A DNA stretch of 64,000 bases from contig CAJNDD010000005.1 of assembly GCA_905221435.1 (NCBI GenBank), positions 29,018-93,017 on the forward strand, given 5' to 3'. This document shows, one piece after another, positions 7,796 through 16,511 of the stretch. The stretch is from a bacterium (GTDB lineage Bacteria > Bacillota > Bacilli > Lactobacillales > Streptococcaceae). The position numbers were made by a program, and so were the translations under genes. Under the pieces are notes generated by a model that did no database searches, was not told the origin of the DNA, and was given only the letters and a program-made list of their open reading frames with translations. Each line of letters begins with the position of its first letter. Within the stretch, counting starts at the first letter, position 1.

Positions 7796-10132
7796 ATGGA
7801 TGAACTGAAATACAATTTGGAAGAAAGTTTAGCAGAGTTAGATCAGCTCTTTTACTTATCAGCCAAGGAGACAGATAAGACTGCCTGCGAAGCTCTAGCA
7901 GAAAAAGCAAGAATAATTTATGAACAATACCCTGAATCAGAAGAGATTGCTTTGCGGTATGCAATAACTTTACTGATTTTATCAAATAAGCAGACTGAGC
8001 TGAAGGAAATCGAAGCTACTGCTGAAAAATTAGAGAAATTGCAACAACAATTCCAGGAATCACATGATATAGCTTTGCAGTATGCCGTGATTTTGGTCAA
8101 TTTGTCAACCAAGCAGACTGGGTTGAAGGAACGGATGGCTACTGCTGAAAAATTAGAAAAATTACAGCAAAAATTCCAGGAATCACATGATATAGCTTTG
8201 GAATATGCTAGAATTTTGGCTATTTTATCAACCAAGCAGACTGGGTTGAAGGAGCGGATGGCTACTGCTGAAAAATTAGAGAAATTGCAACAACAATTCC
8301 AGGAATCACATGATATTGCAGAAGCATTTGCTGCTACTTTGCTCCTTTTATCATTCGAGCAGACTGGGTTGAAGGAACGGATGGCTACTGCTGAAAAATT
8401 AGAGAAATTGCAACAACAATTCCAGGAATCGCATGATTTAGCTTTGCACTATGCTAGAATTTTGGCTGTTTTATCAACCAAGCAGACTAGGTTGAAGGAA
8501 CGGATGGCTACTGCTGAAAAATTAGAGAAATTGCAACAACAATTCCAGGAATCACATGATATTGCAGAAGCATTTGCTAAGACTTTGCTCCTTTTATCAA
8601 TCAAACAGACTGAATTGGAGACTACTGCTGAAAAATTAGAGAAATTGCAACAACAATTCCAGGAATCGCATGATATAACTTTGCAGTATGCCAGGTTTTT
8701 GTTCATTTTATCAACCAAGCAGACTGAATTAGAAGAATTGGAGACTACTGCTGAGAAATTGCAAGACTTGCAACAACAATTCCAAGAATCTGAAAAAATT
8801 GCTTTTTTATATAGTATATTATTAGCAAGCTTATTTAATCATCAAACGGAGTTAGATGAACGTCTTCAAACCACAAAAATAATTAAAAAACTCTATGAAC
8901 AATTCTCCAAATTTATGATACAAAATTTTGATAATCTATTTTTTAGTAATGATAATGTTTGTGACAGTAAGAAGTACATGCTATTCAACTTTATCCTAAG
9001 GGAAGGGCTTTTAAAGAATACTAAATATGCTATTTTACAAAAATGGACAGATCGTTATAAAGAAGACTCAAGTGAACTAAAGAACTTGCTATCTATTTAT
9101 CAACTTGTTCAAAAAATCAAGTATCAACTTGGGCTAAAATACGAAGATAAAAATCAGATGCTTAAATTCGGCCATTACACCAAGGGAAGCACTCTCCAAA
9201 TTATGTTAGATCAAGAAGGGAATGATAAGAAGAATTTTTCAGTATCTGGAAAAACTCGCTTGTATAATGCTAATTATATGAATGATCCTGAAGAAGGAAT
9301 CGTCATAGAACAGATATTGGGCTTAGATAGACGAGATGTTTTGGAACCAAGCTCATGGTTTTTAATGAGTTTTACAAACAAAACGGATGATTTGGCCATG
9401 TGGTCCCAGTATGGTGATGATGCCAAAGGTGTTTGTCTGGTACTTCGAGAAGATGATTTTTCTAGATTTACTTCCTTCAATGATGTTTCTTGGCGTCAAG
9501 AAAAAAACTTTTTAGAATTCTCTGATAAGATGTATTTACTGAAATCTGAATTAAATAGCGGTTTTGAAAAATCTATCTTTCGGAGTGAAAGTGAAAACTC
9601 AGTCGATACTGTTAATGATGAAGGAACTGAACCGAATTCTGCAGAAAAAGATAGTGATTCAAAAGGGAATTGTGATTATCTCTACCGAATTGCCTATGTT
9701 AAGCATATAGAGGAAAATTTAAAACTAGAACAAACTGAACTATTTGAGAAGTCGGAAATAGAAGAATTAGAAAAATTGTTGAATAGTTTAAAAGAAAAAC
9801 TAGATATCGGTTCAAAAATTACGGAGGAGAACTATCAAAATGCTATTGCTGAATGTATCGAAGAAATTCGTTACTTGTTTAAATCTGTAGATTATAAATA
9901 TGAAAATGAACTGCGTATCTTACGCTATGCTAATCTAGACCCAAGTAATAAGGAAATCAAAATTGACAAAACCTCTGGAGTAGGTAAACTTTATATAGAA
10001 CGAAAAAATTCAATTCAAATCGGTGAAGTCATTTTCGGTCCCAAGTTTCCGAATCCTGAATACGTAACTCCTCTATTAAAACTTTTAGATAAGGAAATTA
10101 AGTATAAGAAATCTACGATAAAATTTAGATAA
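7796..10132 (+). CDS. Tandem 41-residue helical repeat protein with C-terminal DUF2971 domain
   Basis: A 778-residue soluble protein with no signal peptide. Residues 33-390 are nine tandem 41-residue helical repeats (core ATAEKLEKLQQQFQESHDIA), TPR/SEL1-like and coiled-coil prone. A linker follows, then a DUF2971 domain from about residue 455 (LYNANYMNDPEEG, SFTNKTDDLAMWSQYG, KGVCLVL) to near 760. A charged low-complexity segment (about 595-625) splits the domain. ATG 7796 is preferred over GTG 7787 because GTGAGG lies 8 nt upstream of it. DUF2971 has no settled function; it occurs in stand-alone accessory genes, some suspected of phage defence. Monocistronic. Repeat near-identity implies ongoing copy-number change. 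Confidence 0.82.
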   Translation: MDELKYNLEESLAELDQLFYLSAKETDKTACEALAEKARIIYEQYPESEEIALRYAITLLILSNKQTELKEIEATAEKLEKLQQQFQESHDIALQYAVILVNLSTKQTGLKERMATAEKLEKLQQKFQESHDIALEYARILAILSTKQTGLKERMATAEKLEKLQQQFQESHDIAEAFAATLLLLSFEQTGLKERMATAEKLEKLQQQFQESHDLALHYARILAVLSTKQTRLKERMATAEKLEKLQQQFQESHDIAEAFAKTLLLLSIKQTELETTAEKLEKLQQQFQESHDITLQYARFLFILSTKQTELEELETTAEKLQDLQQQFQESEKIAFLYSILLASLFNHQTELDERLQTTKIIKKLYEQFSKFMIQNFDNLFFSNDNVCDSKKYMLFNFILREGLLKNTKYAILQKWTDRYKEDSSELKNLLSIYQLVQKIKYQLGLKYEDKNQMLKFGHYTKGSTLQIMLDQEGNDKKNFSVSGKTRLYNANYMNDPEEGIVIEQILGLDRRDVLEPSSWFLMSFTNKTDDLAMWSQYGDDAKGVCLVLREDDFSRFTSFNDVSWRQEKNFLEFSDKMYLLKSELNSGFEKSIFRSESENSVDTVNDEGTEPNSAEKDSDSKGNCDYLYRIAYVKHIEENLKLEQTELFEKSEIEELEKLLNSLKEKLDIGSKITEENYQNAIAECIEEIRYLFKSVDYKYENELRILRYANLDPSNKEIKIDKTSGVGKLYIERKNSIQIGEVIFGPKFPNPEYVTPLLKLLDKEIKYKKSTIKFR
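7892..8866 (+). repeat. Tandem 123-bp coding repeats
   Basis: Units begin at 7892 (diverged), 8015, 8138, 8261, 8384, 8507, 8621 and 8744, with a decayed ninth from 8867. The period is 123 bp except the unit at 8507, which is 114 bp (a 3-codon deletion). The first 50 or so bases of the central units are almost identical. A higher-order 246-bp pattern is visible: units at 8261 and 8507 share the variant DIAEAFAxTLLLLS, while those at 8138 and 8384 share YARILAxLSTKQT. Confidence 0.92.
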
Positions 10133-10180
10133 AGTCTGACAACATCCTCTAAACTTCTAGTTTTTACTAGGAGTCTTTTT

Positions 10181-10198
10181 ATATATAAAATTTTTACA
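10181..10198 (+). repeat. 18-bp direct repeat, copy 1, upstream of the padR promoter
   Basis: ATATATAAAATTTTTACA, identical to the copy at 10251-10268. It lies 8 bp upstream of the -35 box. The pair is placed like operator half-sites. Confidence 0.7.
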
Positions 10199-10206
10199 CA
10201 TATTTC

Positions 10207-10235
10207 TTGACAGGGCTTTCAACTTGAGATACAAT
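10207..10235 (+). promoter_or_regulatory. Promoter of the padR operon
   Basis: Consensus TTGACA at 10207-10212, exactly 17 nt, then TACAAT at 10230-10235. Predicted start of transcription is near 10242, just ahead of the second direct repeat. Confidence 0.85.
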
Positions 10236-10250
10236 ATATTTGAAAAGAGT

Positions 10251-10268
10251 ATATATAAAATTTTTACA
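10251..10268 (+). repeat. 18-bp direct repeat, copy 2, in the padR leader
   Basis: Exact copy of 10181-10198, 70 bp downstream. It covers the early transcribed region before the AAAGGAGG ribosome-binding site of padR, so a protein bound here would block transcription. Confidence 0.7.
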
Positions 10269-10288
10269 TAATATAAAGGAGGTTTCCC

Positions 10289-10615
10289 ATGTACTTCCCA
10301 ACATCCTCTGCCTTGATCGAGTTTCTCATCTTGGCTGTACTGGAGCAGGGGGATTCTTATGGTTATGAGATTAGCCAAACCATTAAGCTCATCGCCAATA
10401 TCAAAGAATCTACGCTCTATCCCATTCTCAAAAAATTGGAAGCCAGTGGCTTTCTGACCACCTACTCTAGAGAGTTTCAGGGACGTATGCGCAAATACTA
10501 CTCCTTGACCAATCAGGGCGTAGAGCAGCTCATTACTCTAAAGGAAGAGTGGACGCTCTATACCGACACCGTCAACGGCATCATAGAAGGGAGTATCCGC
10601 CATGACAAGAACTGA
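10289..10615 (+). CDS. PadR family transcriptional regulator
   Basis: A 108-residue winged-helix repressor of the small PadR type: LIEFLILAVLEQGDSYGYEI, ESTLYPILKKLEASGFL and the wing GRMRKYYSLT are all present. Such proteins usually repress their own operon and release DNA on envelope or drug stress. Strong AAAGGAGG site before ATG 10289. The 3' end overlaps the next gene by 14 nt, so regulator, DUF1700, DUF4097 and a membrane protein form one operon. The direct repeats around the promoter are candidate operators. Confidence 0.92.
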   Translation: MYFPTSSALIEFLILAVLEQGDSYGYEISQTIKLIANIKESTLYPILKKLEASGFLTTYSREFQGRMRKYYSLTNQGVEQLITLKEEWTLYTDTVNGIIEGSIRHDKN

Positions 10616-11195
10616 CTATCTGACTCAGTTAGAAACCTATCTCCATAAACTGCCTGAAGCTGACCGCATCGAAGCCATGGACTACTTTAAGGAACTATTT
10701 GACGATGCAGGTACAGAGGGTGAAGAGGAGCTCATCGCCAGTCTGGGAACTCCAAAAGAAGCAGCTCATGATGTCCTCTCTAACCTCCTCGACAAGAAAG
10801 TCAATGAGGCACCCGCTCAAAAGAATGATCGCCAACTCCTACACATTGCCCTCTTGGCCTTACTAGCAGCCCCTATCGGCATTCCTGTTGGAATTGCAAT
10901 TATCTTAACCATTATCGGGCTTTTTATCGCGGCTATCTCCGTTATTCTAGCCTTTTTCACCGTTTCGGTAACGGGAATCCTGCTGGGCGGACTCTTTATC
11001 GTAGAAAGTTTTAGCGTCCTAGTCGAAGCCAAATCTGCCTTTATCTTAATTTTCGGAGCAGGTTTGCTTGCTATCGGTGCTTCTTCTCTTGTTCTACTAG
11101 GCATCTCCTATGTAGCTCGTTTCTTTGGTCTTCTGGTCGTCCGCTTGGTGCAATGGATTCTAAAAAAAGGAAAGAGAGGTGACAGACATGCGTAA
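10602..11195 (+). CDS. DUF1700 / HAAS-domain membrane protein
   Basis: A 197-residue protein. Residues 1-65 are a HAAS-like helical domain (DYLTQLETYLHKLPEADRIE, YFKELFDDAG, EELIASLGTP), followed by about four membrane helices from residue 80 to 185. PadR, DUF1700 and DUF4097 genes recur together in Firmicutes and are thought to form an envelope-stress sensing unit. It overlaps padR upstream and the DUF4097 gene downstream. Function beyond this is inference. Confidence 0.85.
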   Translation: MTRTDYLTQLETYLHKLPEADRIEAMDYFKELFDDAGTEGEEELIASLGTPKEAAHDVLSNLLDKKVNEAPAQKNDRQLLHIALLALLAAPIGIPVGIAIILTIIGLFIAAISVILAFFTVSVTGILLGGLFIVESFSVLVEAKSAFILIFGAGLLAIGASSLVLLGISYVARFFGLLVVRLVQWILKKGKRGDRHA

Positions 11196-12120
11196 ATTGA
11201 CGAAAGGATTTCTCATTTTTGGTGTGATTGCTACTATTCTTGGTTTTATCATGATAGTTACAGGCGCTCAGTCCAATGGTATTCAAAGTTTGCTTGCCAT
11301 GTCAAAAGATCCCATCTATGATAATCGTGTCGAAGAAGTGACCTTTGGAAGTGAAGTGGAAAAACTTGATTTGACCCTTGAGGAACACAGCCTGACCATC
11401 ACAGAGTCTGTAGATGACAAGATCCACATCAGCTATCATCCCTCCGTGTCTGGTCGTCACGATCTGACTACTGGCATGAGTGACAAAACACTGAGTATCA
11501 CTGACAAACAAGCCTCCCAACATCGTTTTCTCGGCTCAGGAATCGAAGGCCTTCTTCGTATTGCCAGCAGTTATTCTCACCGTTTTGACGAAGTCGTTCT
11601 CTCCCTCCCTAAAGGAAGAACTCTGAAAGCTATCAATGTCTCAGCCAATCGTGGACAGACCACTATCATAAATGCTAGCCTTGAAAATGCGACCCTCAAT
11701 ACAAACGGCTATCTCCTCCGAATCGAAGGAAGTCGTATCAAAAACAGCAAATTCACAACGCCCAATATCATCAATATCTTTAAAACAGAACTGACAGATA
11801 GTCAGGTCAAGACAGAAGGGGGACACATCTATGCTGAAAATATCAAGGTCCACGGCAAGGTTGAGTTAGACTCTCATAACGACCTAACACTCTTTCTTTC
11901 TAAGACAGAATTCGATCGTATCAATTTAGACATTTCTTCTAAGCATGGCGGTATTTATCGTAAAGCATACAGAGAACACCCTAGACAAAAAGACAATGAA
12001 CTTGCCAACCCCTACAAGACAGACAAAGCAGATGTTAAGGATATACTCATTATAAAAGCCAACCAGGATATCTACCTACCCAAGGAAGAAGAATACTCTG
12101 CTCCACCTAGAAACCATTGA
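11188..12120 (+). CDS. DUF4097 family beta-strand repeat protein
   Basis: A 310-residue protein with one N-terminal membrane anchor (residues 6-26) and an outer part rich in short beta strands (SRIKNSKFTTPNIINIFKTE), as in DUF4097/adhesin-like beta-helix proteins. ATG 11188 is chosen over GTG 11179 because AGAGAGG ends 8 nt before it. It overlaps the DUF1700 gene by 8 nt. Probably the extracellular partner of the DUF1700 membrane protein; molecular role unknown. Confidence 0.85.
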   Translation: MRKLTKGFLIFGVIATILGFIMIVTGAQSNGIQSLLAMSKDPIYDNRVEEVTFGSEVEKLDLTLEEHSLTITESVDDKIHISYHPSVSGRHDLTTGMSDKTLSITDKQASQHRFLGSGIEGLLRIASSYSHRFDEVVLSLPKGRTLKAINVSANRGQTTIINASLENATLNTNGYLLRIEGSRIKNSKFTTPNIINIFKTELTDSQVKTEGGHIYAENIKVHGKVELDSHNDLTLFLSKTEFDRINLDISSKHGGIYRKAYREHPRQKDNELANPYKTDKADVKDILIIKANQDIYLPKEEEYSAPPRNH

Positions 12121-12182
12121 CAAAAACGCTTTCATCTGCTAGTCTAAAAGTAGAAAACAACCATAAAAAAGGAGGTTCCATC

Positions 12183-13145
12183 ATGACACAAGAATGGTTT
12201 GAAAGTGCTGATCTTGAAAAGAAATCACCTCAGACAAAATCGGAAATCCAGCCCAACGAGCCAGAGACTACGGAAACCGTGGAAGCTGAACCACAAACAA
12301 GCGAAGAAACTCCTGTATCACCTAAAGAGCTGGAAACGCATGAGGAGGAAACTCCCGAAATAACTGAGGAAACCCAAACAGTGGAGCAGGAAGAAGGGAA
12401 AACTGAAGAAGAACACAAGCAAGAAAACCCTGCAAAAGAGAAAAGTATCCTCAGAAAGGCTTTAGAAAGCCCCTATATCCCAGATATTGATCCTCGTAAA
12501 ACAGCAAGATTCAAAGAAGAAATCGCACTATTTTGGGCTTGGCTGCTGGATGCTATCCAAGAACCAACTGCCAGCAAGACCACAGATCAAAAGCATCGTT
12601 ATAGTGTTTTTGCCCTGCTCACCCTGCTATCCTCGTTCAACCTTTTCTTTAGTATCTATCATATCAAGCACCTCTACTATGGCTATATGGCCTCTATTGC
12701 CAATAATTTACCTAACCAGCTCCCTCCTTTAGATCTCTTTGCTGGACTCTCCATCTTGGTCGCTAGCGCTCTATTTTACTTTTCTATCATTTTGGGAGGC
12801 TTTACTGTCCGACGTGTACTGGACCAGGAGAGCGACTTCACATTCCAAGAAGCTTGCGATCGTTACAGCCGACTCTTTGCTATCCCGCTTGTCTTAACAG
12901 CTCTAGCAAGTTTCTTTGCACTCTTTGGTGGCTTGCGATTTGCTGGCATCCTCACTCTTCTAAGCATGGCCATCTTTGCCCTTGGAAATCTCTTTGTGAT
13001 TAGCAAGCCAAGTAAGACCAATAGCCTCGACCCATTTTATCGTTTCTTACTAGCTGTCTTACTTGATGGCGCCATTCTCTTACCATTTTTCATTGCAGAG
13101 CTCGCGCTGACAGTTGACTACCTTCGCATCCTGACCTTCTTTTAA
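12183..13145 (+). CDS. Membrane protein with a Glu/Thr-rich cytoplasmic N terminus
   Basis: A 320-residue protein. Residues 1-100 are highly acidic and rich in E, T and P (ETTETVEAEP, EETPEITEETQ), likely disordered; residues 145-320 hold about five membrane helices. ATG 12183 has GGAGG 7 nt upstream; the longer frame from 12117 lacks a good site. Last gene of the PadR operon. I do not recognise a named domain. Conserved position suggests it works with the DUF1700/DUF4097 pair in envelope homeostasis. Confidence 0.75.
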   Translation: MTQEWFESADLEKKSPQTKSEIQPNEPETTETVEAEPQTSEETPVSPKELETHEEETPEITEETQTVEQEEGKTEEEHKQENPAKEKSILRKALESPYIPDIDPRKTARFKEEIALFWAWLLDAIQEPTASKTTDQKHRYSVFALLTLLSSFNLFFSIYHIKHLYYGYMASIANNLPNQLPPLDLFAGLSILVASALFYFSIILGGFTVRRVLDQESDFTFQEACDRYSRLFAIPLVLTALASFFALFGGLRFAGILTLLSMAIFALGNLFVISKPSKTNSLDPFYRFLLAVLLDGAILLPFFIAELALTVDYLRILTFF

Positions 13146-13146
13146 C

Positions 13147-13183
13147 CAAAATCCCTGCCATTTGTTAATGACAGGGATTTTTA
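13147..13183. terminator. Bidirectional terminator
   Basis: AAAATCCCTG and CAGGGATTTTT form a stem between the convergent PadR operon and the DUF4299 gene. Confidence 0.85.
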
Positions 13184-13206
13184 TTCTTACTCTTTTTTAA
13201 CCGTGT

Positions 13207-14058
13207 CTACTTGACGGCTGCCAATTCCTCAAAATCTTTTCCCAAGATGGCTTGTACTTCTAGTTGATTGGCATCTAGTTGGTGGTAAAATGCTGTTGGT
13301 AGTGACTCTAGGAATTTTGCATAGTCCAAGCGAGCGATGGCTTCATAGTCTTCTGCTTTTGAGCCATCATCAGAAATCTTCACTAGGTCAATCTCCCAAA
13401 CAAGTTCCTTGCCTGCCAGTTGCTCGGTATATGGAGCTGGTACAAAGGGTTCCTTTGGCAAAATCGTCTTGACTCCCTGGGCTAGGTGGTAGATACCGTG
13501 TACCTTGCCTTGAGCGTCTGGGTAAAATTTCACACTAGCAAGGTAGGCATCAGAGCCTTGAACCTTCTTGGCCAGCTCTTCAAAACGTGCCAATCCATCC
13601 TCAGTCAAAAAGCTCTCGAGGTAGTCCTTGTTGAGATAGATAGGGGACAAGATTCCTTGGCAATAGACTAAACGAACCGCTTTGTCAGATAGATAATGCT
13701 TGACCGTTTCTCGGAAATAAGCTTCAAATTCAAACCCTTCTACCACTTGCCCCAACTTGCTCGATAGGGCCTGGAGGAGAGCTTCTACAATCTCCCAGTC
13801 CGCTCTGGTAAGGAAGTCTGGAATCACCACTTGATAGCCTTTTCGACTATCCGCATAGTTCACTTTGAAGAGAAATTGCGACTTACCAACAACCCCACAC
13901 TCCATGTATTCGAGACGATTGAGGGGCTGACGGAGATAGACCGCATCATAACTGTGTGACTCCAAGCCCTCCACCAAGGCTAAGATGGACTTGGCAGTCA
14001 AGACCTCCTGTTGTCCTAGAATGCTTTCTTTATTTGGGATAAAAAATGTTTTCACCAT
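13207..14058 (-). CDS. DUF4299 family protein
   Basis: A 283-residue soluble protein starting MVKTFFIPNK, with no signal peptide or membrane segment. It matches my memory of the streptococcal DUF4299 family, whose function is unknown. Sequence is mixed alpha/beta with no clear catalytic motif. Preceded by AAAGGAGG in the leader. In pneumococcus a homologue lies between the same neighbours (trhO and the PadR operon), so this order is ancestral. Confidence 0.75.
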   Translation of the reverse strand: MVKTFFIPNKESILGQQEVLTAKSILALVEGLESHSYDAVYLRQPLNRLEYMECGVVGKSQFLFKVNYADSRKGYQVVIPDFLTRADWEIVEALLQALSSKLGQVVEGFEFEAYFRETVKHYLSDKAVRLVYCQGILSPIYLNKDYLESFLTEDGLARFEELAKKVQGSDAYLASVKFYPDAQGKVHGIYHLAQGVKTILPKEPFVPAPYTEQLAGKELVWEIDLVKISDDGSKAEDYEAIARLDYAKFLESLPTAFYHQLDANQLEVQAILGKDFEELAAVK

Positions 14059-14149
14059 AACTGGCCTCCTTTGAAATCGTTTACATACAGTATACCCTAT
14101 TTTCCTGAAAGATACAGAAACAAACTTTAGATTTTTAGATAAAAAGCAT

Positions 14150-14174
14150 AGAAAAACAGCCCCTGAAGGCTGTT
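14150..14174 (-). terminator. Terminator of trhO
   Basis: AAACAGCC / GGCTGTTT stem with a T run in the leftward direction. Confidence 0.8.
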
Positions 14175-14178
14175 TGCT

Positions 14179-15165
14179 TTATACTGTAGCGACTTGATCC
14201 AAGCTTTCACCGATAGCGGCTAGGCGCTCGACAACTTCTGCTTGTGTCAATTCATTTTCTGAAACATAGCGGTTTCGTGGGTGAACACGGCACTCGTGTG
14301 AGCATCCACGAAGGTACTTGTCTTCATTTTCTTCTGATGTTAGGATACGACGGTTACAGAAGGGATTTCCACAGTTGACATAACGTTCACATGGTGTTCC
14401 ATCAAACCAGTCTTTCCCTACGATGGTTGGGTTGACATGGTTGACATCGACTGCGATACGCTCGTCAAAGACGTACATTTTCCCATCCCAAAGCTCACCT
14501 TGAACTTCTGGGTCTTTACCATAAGTTGCGATTCCTCCGTGCAATTGGCCGACATCTTTGTAGCCTTCACGAACCATCCAACCTGAGAATTTCTCACAGC
14601 GAACGCCACCTGTACAGTAAACCACAACACGCTTGTCCATGAATTTCTCCTTGTTGTCACGGACCCATTGTGGCAACTCACGGAAGTTGCGGATGTCTGG
14701 GCGAATAGCTCCGCGGAAGTGTCCTAGGTCGTACTCGTAATCGTTACGTGTGTCAAGAACCACTGTATCTTCGTCAAGAAGGGCTTCTTTGAACTCTTTT
14801 GGAGACAAGTAAGCGCCTGTAGTTTCAAGTGGGTTGATGTCGTTGTCGAAGTCGTTGTCTTCCAAACCAAGGTGGACAATCTCTTTCTTGTAGCGAACAA
14901 ACATCTTCTTGAAGGCTTGTTCACTTTCTTCGTCAATCTTGAACCAGAGGTCTTCCATTCCTGGGAGGCTGTGAACGTAGTCCATGTATTTTTGAGTTGT
15001 TTCGTAGTCACCTGAAACAGTCCCATTAATCCCCTCGTCAGCGACTAGGATACGACCTTTAAGACCGATTGATTTACAGAAAGCCAAGTGATCTGCCGCA
15101 AATTGCTCTGCGTTTTCAATTGGAGTATAAAGGTAGTAAAGTAAGACACGAATATCTTTTGCCAT
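14179..15165 (-). CDS. trhO: tRNA uridine 5-oxyacetic acid-pathway hydroxylase, rhodanese family
   Basis: A UPF0176/TrhO protein that hydroxylates U34 of certain tRNAs. The 328-residue protein starts [11 protein letters not shown], has an N-terminal acylphosphatase-like domain, a rhodanese domain with the active-site loop [12 protein letters not shown] (Cys near 180), and a C-terminal cysteine cluster ([14 protein letters not shown]). The open frame extends 15 codons upstream, but ATG 15165 gives the standard length. Monocistronic. Confidence 0.92.
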   Translation of the reverse strand: MAKDIRVLLYYLYTPIENAEQFAADHLAFCKSIGLKGRILVADEGINGTVSGDYETTQKYMDYVHSLPGMEDLWFKIDEESEQAFKKMFVRYKKEIVHLGLEDNDFDNDINPLETTGAYLSPKEFKEALLDEDTVVLDTRNDYEYDLGHFRGAIRPDIRNFRELPQWVRDNKEKFMDKRVVVYCTGGVRCEKFSGWMVREGYKDVGQLHGGIATYGKDPEVQGELWDGKMYVFDERIAVDVNHVNPTIVGKDWFDGTPCERYVNCGNPFCNRRILTSEENEDKYLRGCSHECRVHPRNRYVSENELTQAEVVERLAAIGESLDQVATV

Positions 15166-15296
15166 AAGATTTGTTCTCTTTTCTATTCTTAAATTTTCAG
15201 AATTTTTCATTCAACTATACTAGTATACCCACTTGGGAAAACGAATGCAATTTATTTGACCGGAAATTGTAGAGGGAGACCTGCAACTGCACTTCA

Positions 15297-15593
15297 TCAG
15301 TAACCATACCGAATCGCAGATAATTCTCTCAATTTTTTGATTTGCTTAGCTTGACTTTCTGACAAACCCAGCTTATTGTCAATCAACACACGTGAGATGT
15401 CAACGTTCATTTGGCTCAGAATAAATGGAGTAGAGGTCCCATCATCCTCTAATCGTTTTTTATAAATCACTAACTGATTTTTCAAGGGCGTAAGTTGAGG
15501 CACATCCTTTATATCTTCCAATAGATAATCAATGATGGTCATCGCTTCACAACGTCTTTCACTTCCTCCAGCAAACCATTTTAATGGTGTCAT
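15297..15593 (-). CDS. Bacteriocin immunity protein, EntA-immunity type
   Basis: A 98-residue charged helical protein (MTPLKWFAGGSERR, IYKKRLEDDG, SESQAKQIKKLRELS) that matches the small helical-bundle immunity proteins for class II bacteriocins. These protect the cell by binding the mannose-PTS receptor when a bacteriocin docks. ATG 15593 is chosen because AGGAGG lies 9 nt upstream; ATG 15599 is too close. No bacteriocin precursor with a double-glycine leader is visible nearby, so it seems an orphan immunity gene. Confidence 0.8.
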   Translation of the reverse strand: MTPLKWFAGGSERRCEAMTIIDYLLEDIKDVPQLTPLKNQLVIYKKRLEDDGTSTPFILSQMNVDISRVLIDNKLGLSESQAKQIKKLRELSAIRYGY

Positions 15594-15661
15594 ACTCATT
15601 TCCCTCCTGAAATTCGCTTATAAATTGAAAAACTATAATTCCTAACTCTCCAGCCAGTATT

Positions 15662-16351
15662 TTACCCAAACACCCTATGTAAAAAAGTCAGCAAAAATGG
15701 CAAGGTCGCTACAATATTATTGATCACATGCACCACATAGGATGGATAAATGCTCTTGGTATAACGGGTCAAACCAGCAAAAATGATTCCAGATGTTGCA
15801 AAGACGAAGATATCTAACAGACTAGGAAAGCTTGAAAAATGAGGGAGAGCAAATAAAATAGAAGGAAGAAGCAAATCAAGAGCAAATCTCGAATCTTTAA
15901 AAAAGGCGTGTTGCAGTAATCCTCTATAGATTAACTCTTCCATCAGTGGAATCAGAAAGAACAGGGCTATATAGATACCTAGCTCTGCAAAGTTAGTCCC
16001 ACTATAACCAATCAATACAGCCCAACCTTCAGCAGTTGACTGAACATGTTTAGCTGTCTGAACGTTAAAAGAGATCTGGAGCACTACCACTAATACTGTC
16101 AAAATCGAATACCAAAGCCATTTTTTTCTTGGAATGCGAAAAAGATAGCCGTGCCCTGTCTTAACCAGAATCCAAATCATGACTCCGATAAATAGCAAAC
16201 TCAAGATATTTTGAATCCAGAAGAAATTGCCAATCTGGGAAGAAAATTGCCAATAGTTTTGGACAATAAGCGTCAGCTGAGAAAGGCCAAATACGAAAAA
16301 TAGGTAAGAGAAGACCGCACTCATTTTGAAAAGAAGGCGATATTTTTTCAT
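15662..16351 (-). CDS. CPBP family intramembrane metalloprotease (putative bacteriocin self-immunity)
   Basis: A 229-residue membrane protein with about seven hydrophobic segments and the CPBP motifs EELIYRGLL (residues about 141-149), ALPHFSS and VVHVINN. Such proteases in streptococci are often encoded in bacteriocin loci (PncO type). It lies upstream of, and in the same direction as, the immunity protein, consistent with one immunity transcript. The target bacteriocin is unknown. It is a different gene from the CPBP protein at 241-912. Confidence 0.85.
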   Translation of the reverse strand: MKKYRLLFKMSAVFSYLFFVFGLSQLTLIVQNYWQFSSQIGNFFWIQNILSLLFIGVMIWILVKTGHGYLFRIPRKKWLWYSILTVLVVVLQISFNVQTAKHVQSTAEGWAVLIGYSGTNFAELGIYIALFFLIPLMEELIYRGLLQHAFFKDSRFALDLLLPSILFALPHFSSFPSLLDIFVFATSGIIFAGLTRYTKSIYPSYVVHVINNIVATLPFLLTFLHRVFG

Positions 16352-16425
16352 AATAAATCCTCTATAGATGTATGTGTATCACATCGCATAAACCCTCAGA
16401 ACCACTGTTTTCATTTTTACATCCT

Positions 16426-16471
16426 AAAAATCACTACCTCCCCTAGAGAACTAAGGAAGGCAGTGATCACA
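16426..16471. terminator. Terminator after the glycan-binding lipoprotein gene
   Basis: AATCACTACCTCCC and GGAAGGCAGTGAT form a long imperfect stem with a T run leftward (TTTTTAGG); it also has T-rich sequence rightward. Confidence 0.75.
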
Positions 16472-16511
16472 TTTTTAGGAATTAGGAATGAATACACGAA
16501 ATCAATCGTTC

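Noticed and set aside
7918..8718. Leftward frames over the 123-bp repeats
   Set aside because: Repeat periodicity keeps the complementary frame open; cysteine-rich product has no known family and there is no promoter.
7892..8866. CRISPR array
   Set aside because: Repeats are contiguous, in frame and coding, with no unique spacers.
12487..12732. Rightward frame overlapping the PadR-operon membrane protein
   Set aside because: Different frame of a supported gene; no ribosome-binding site.
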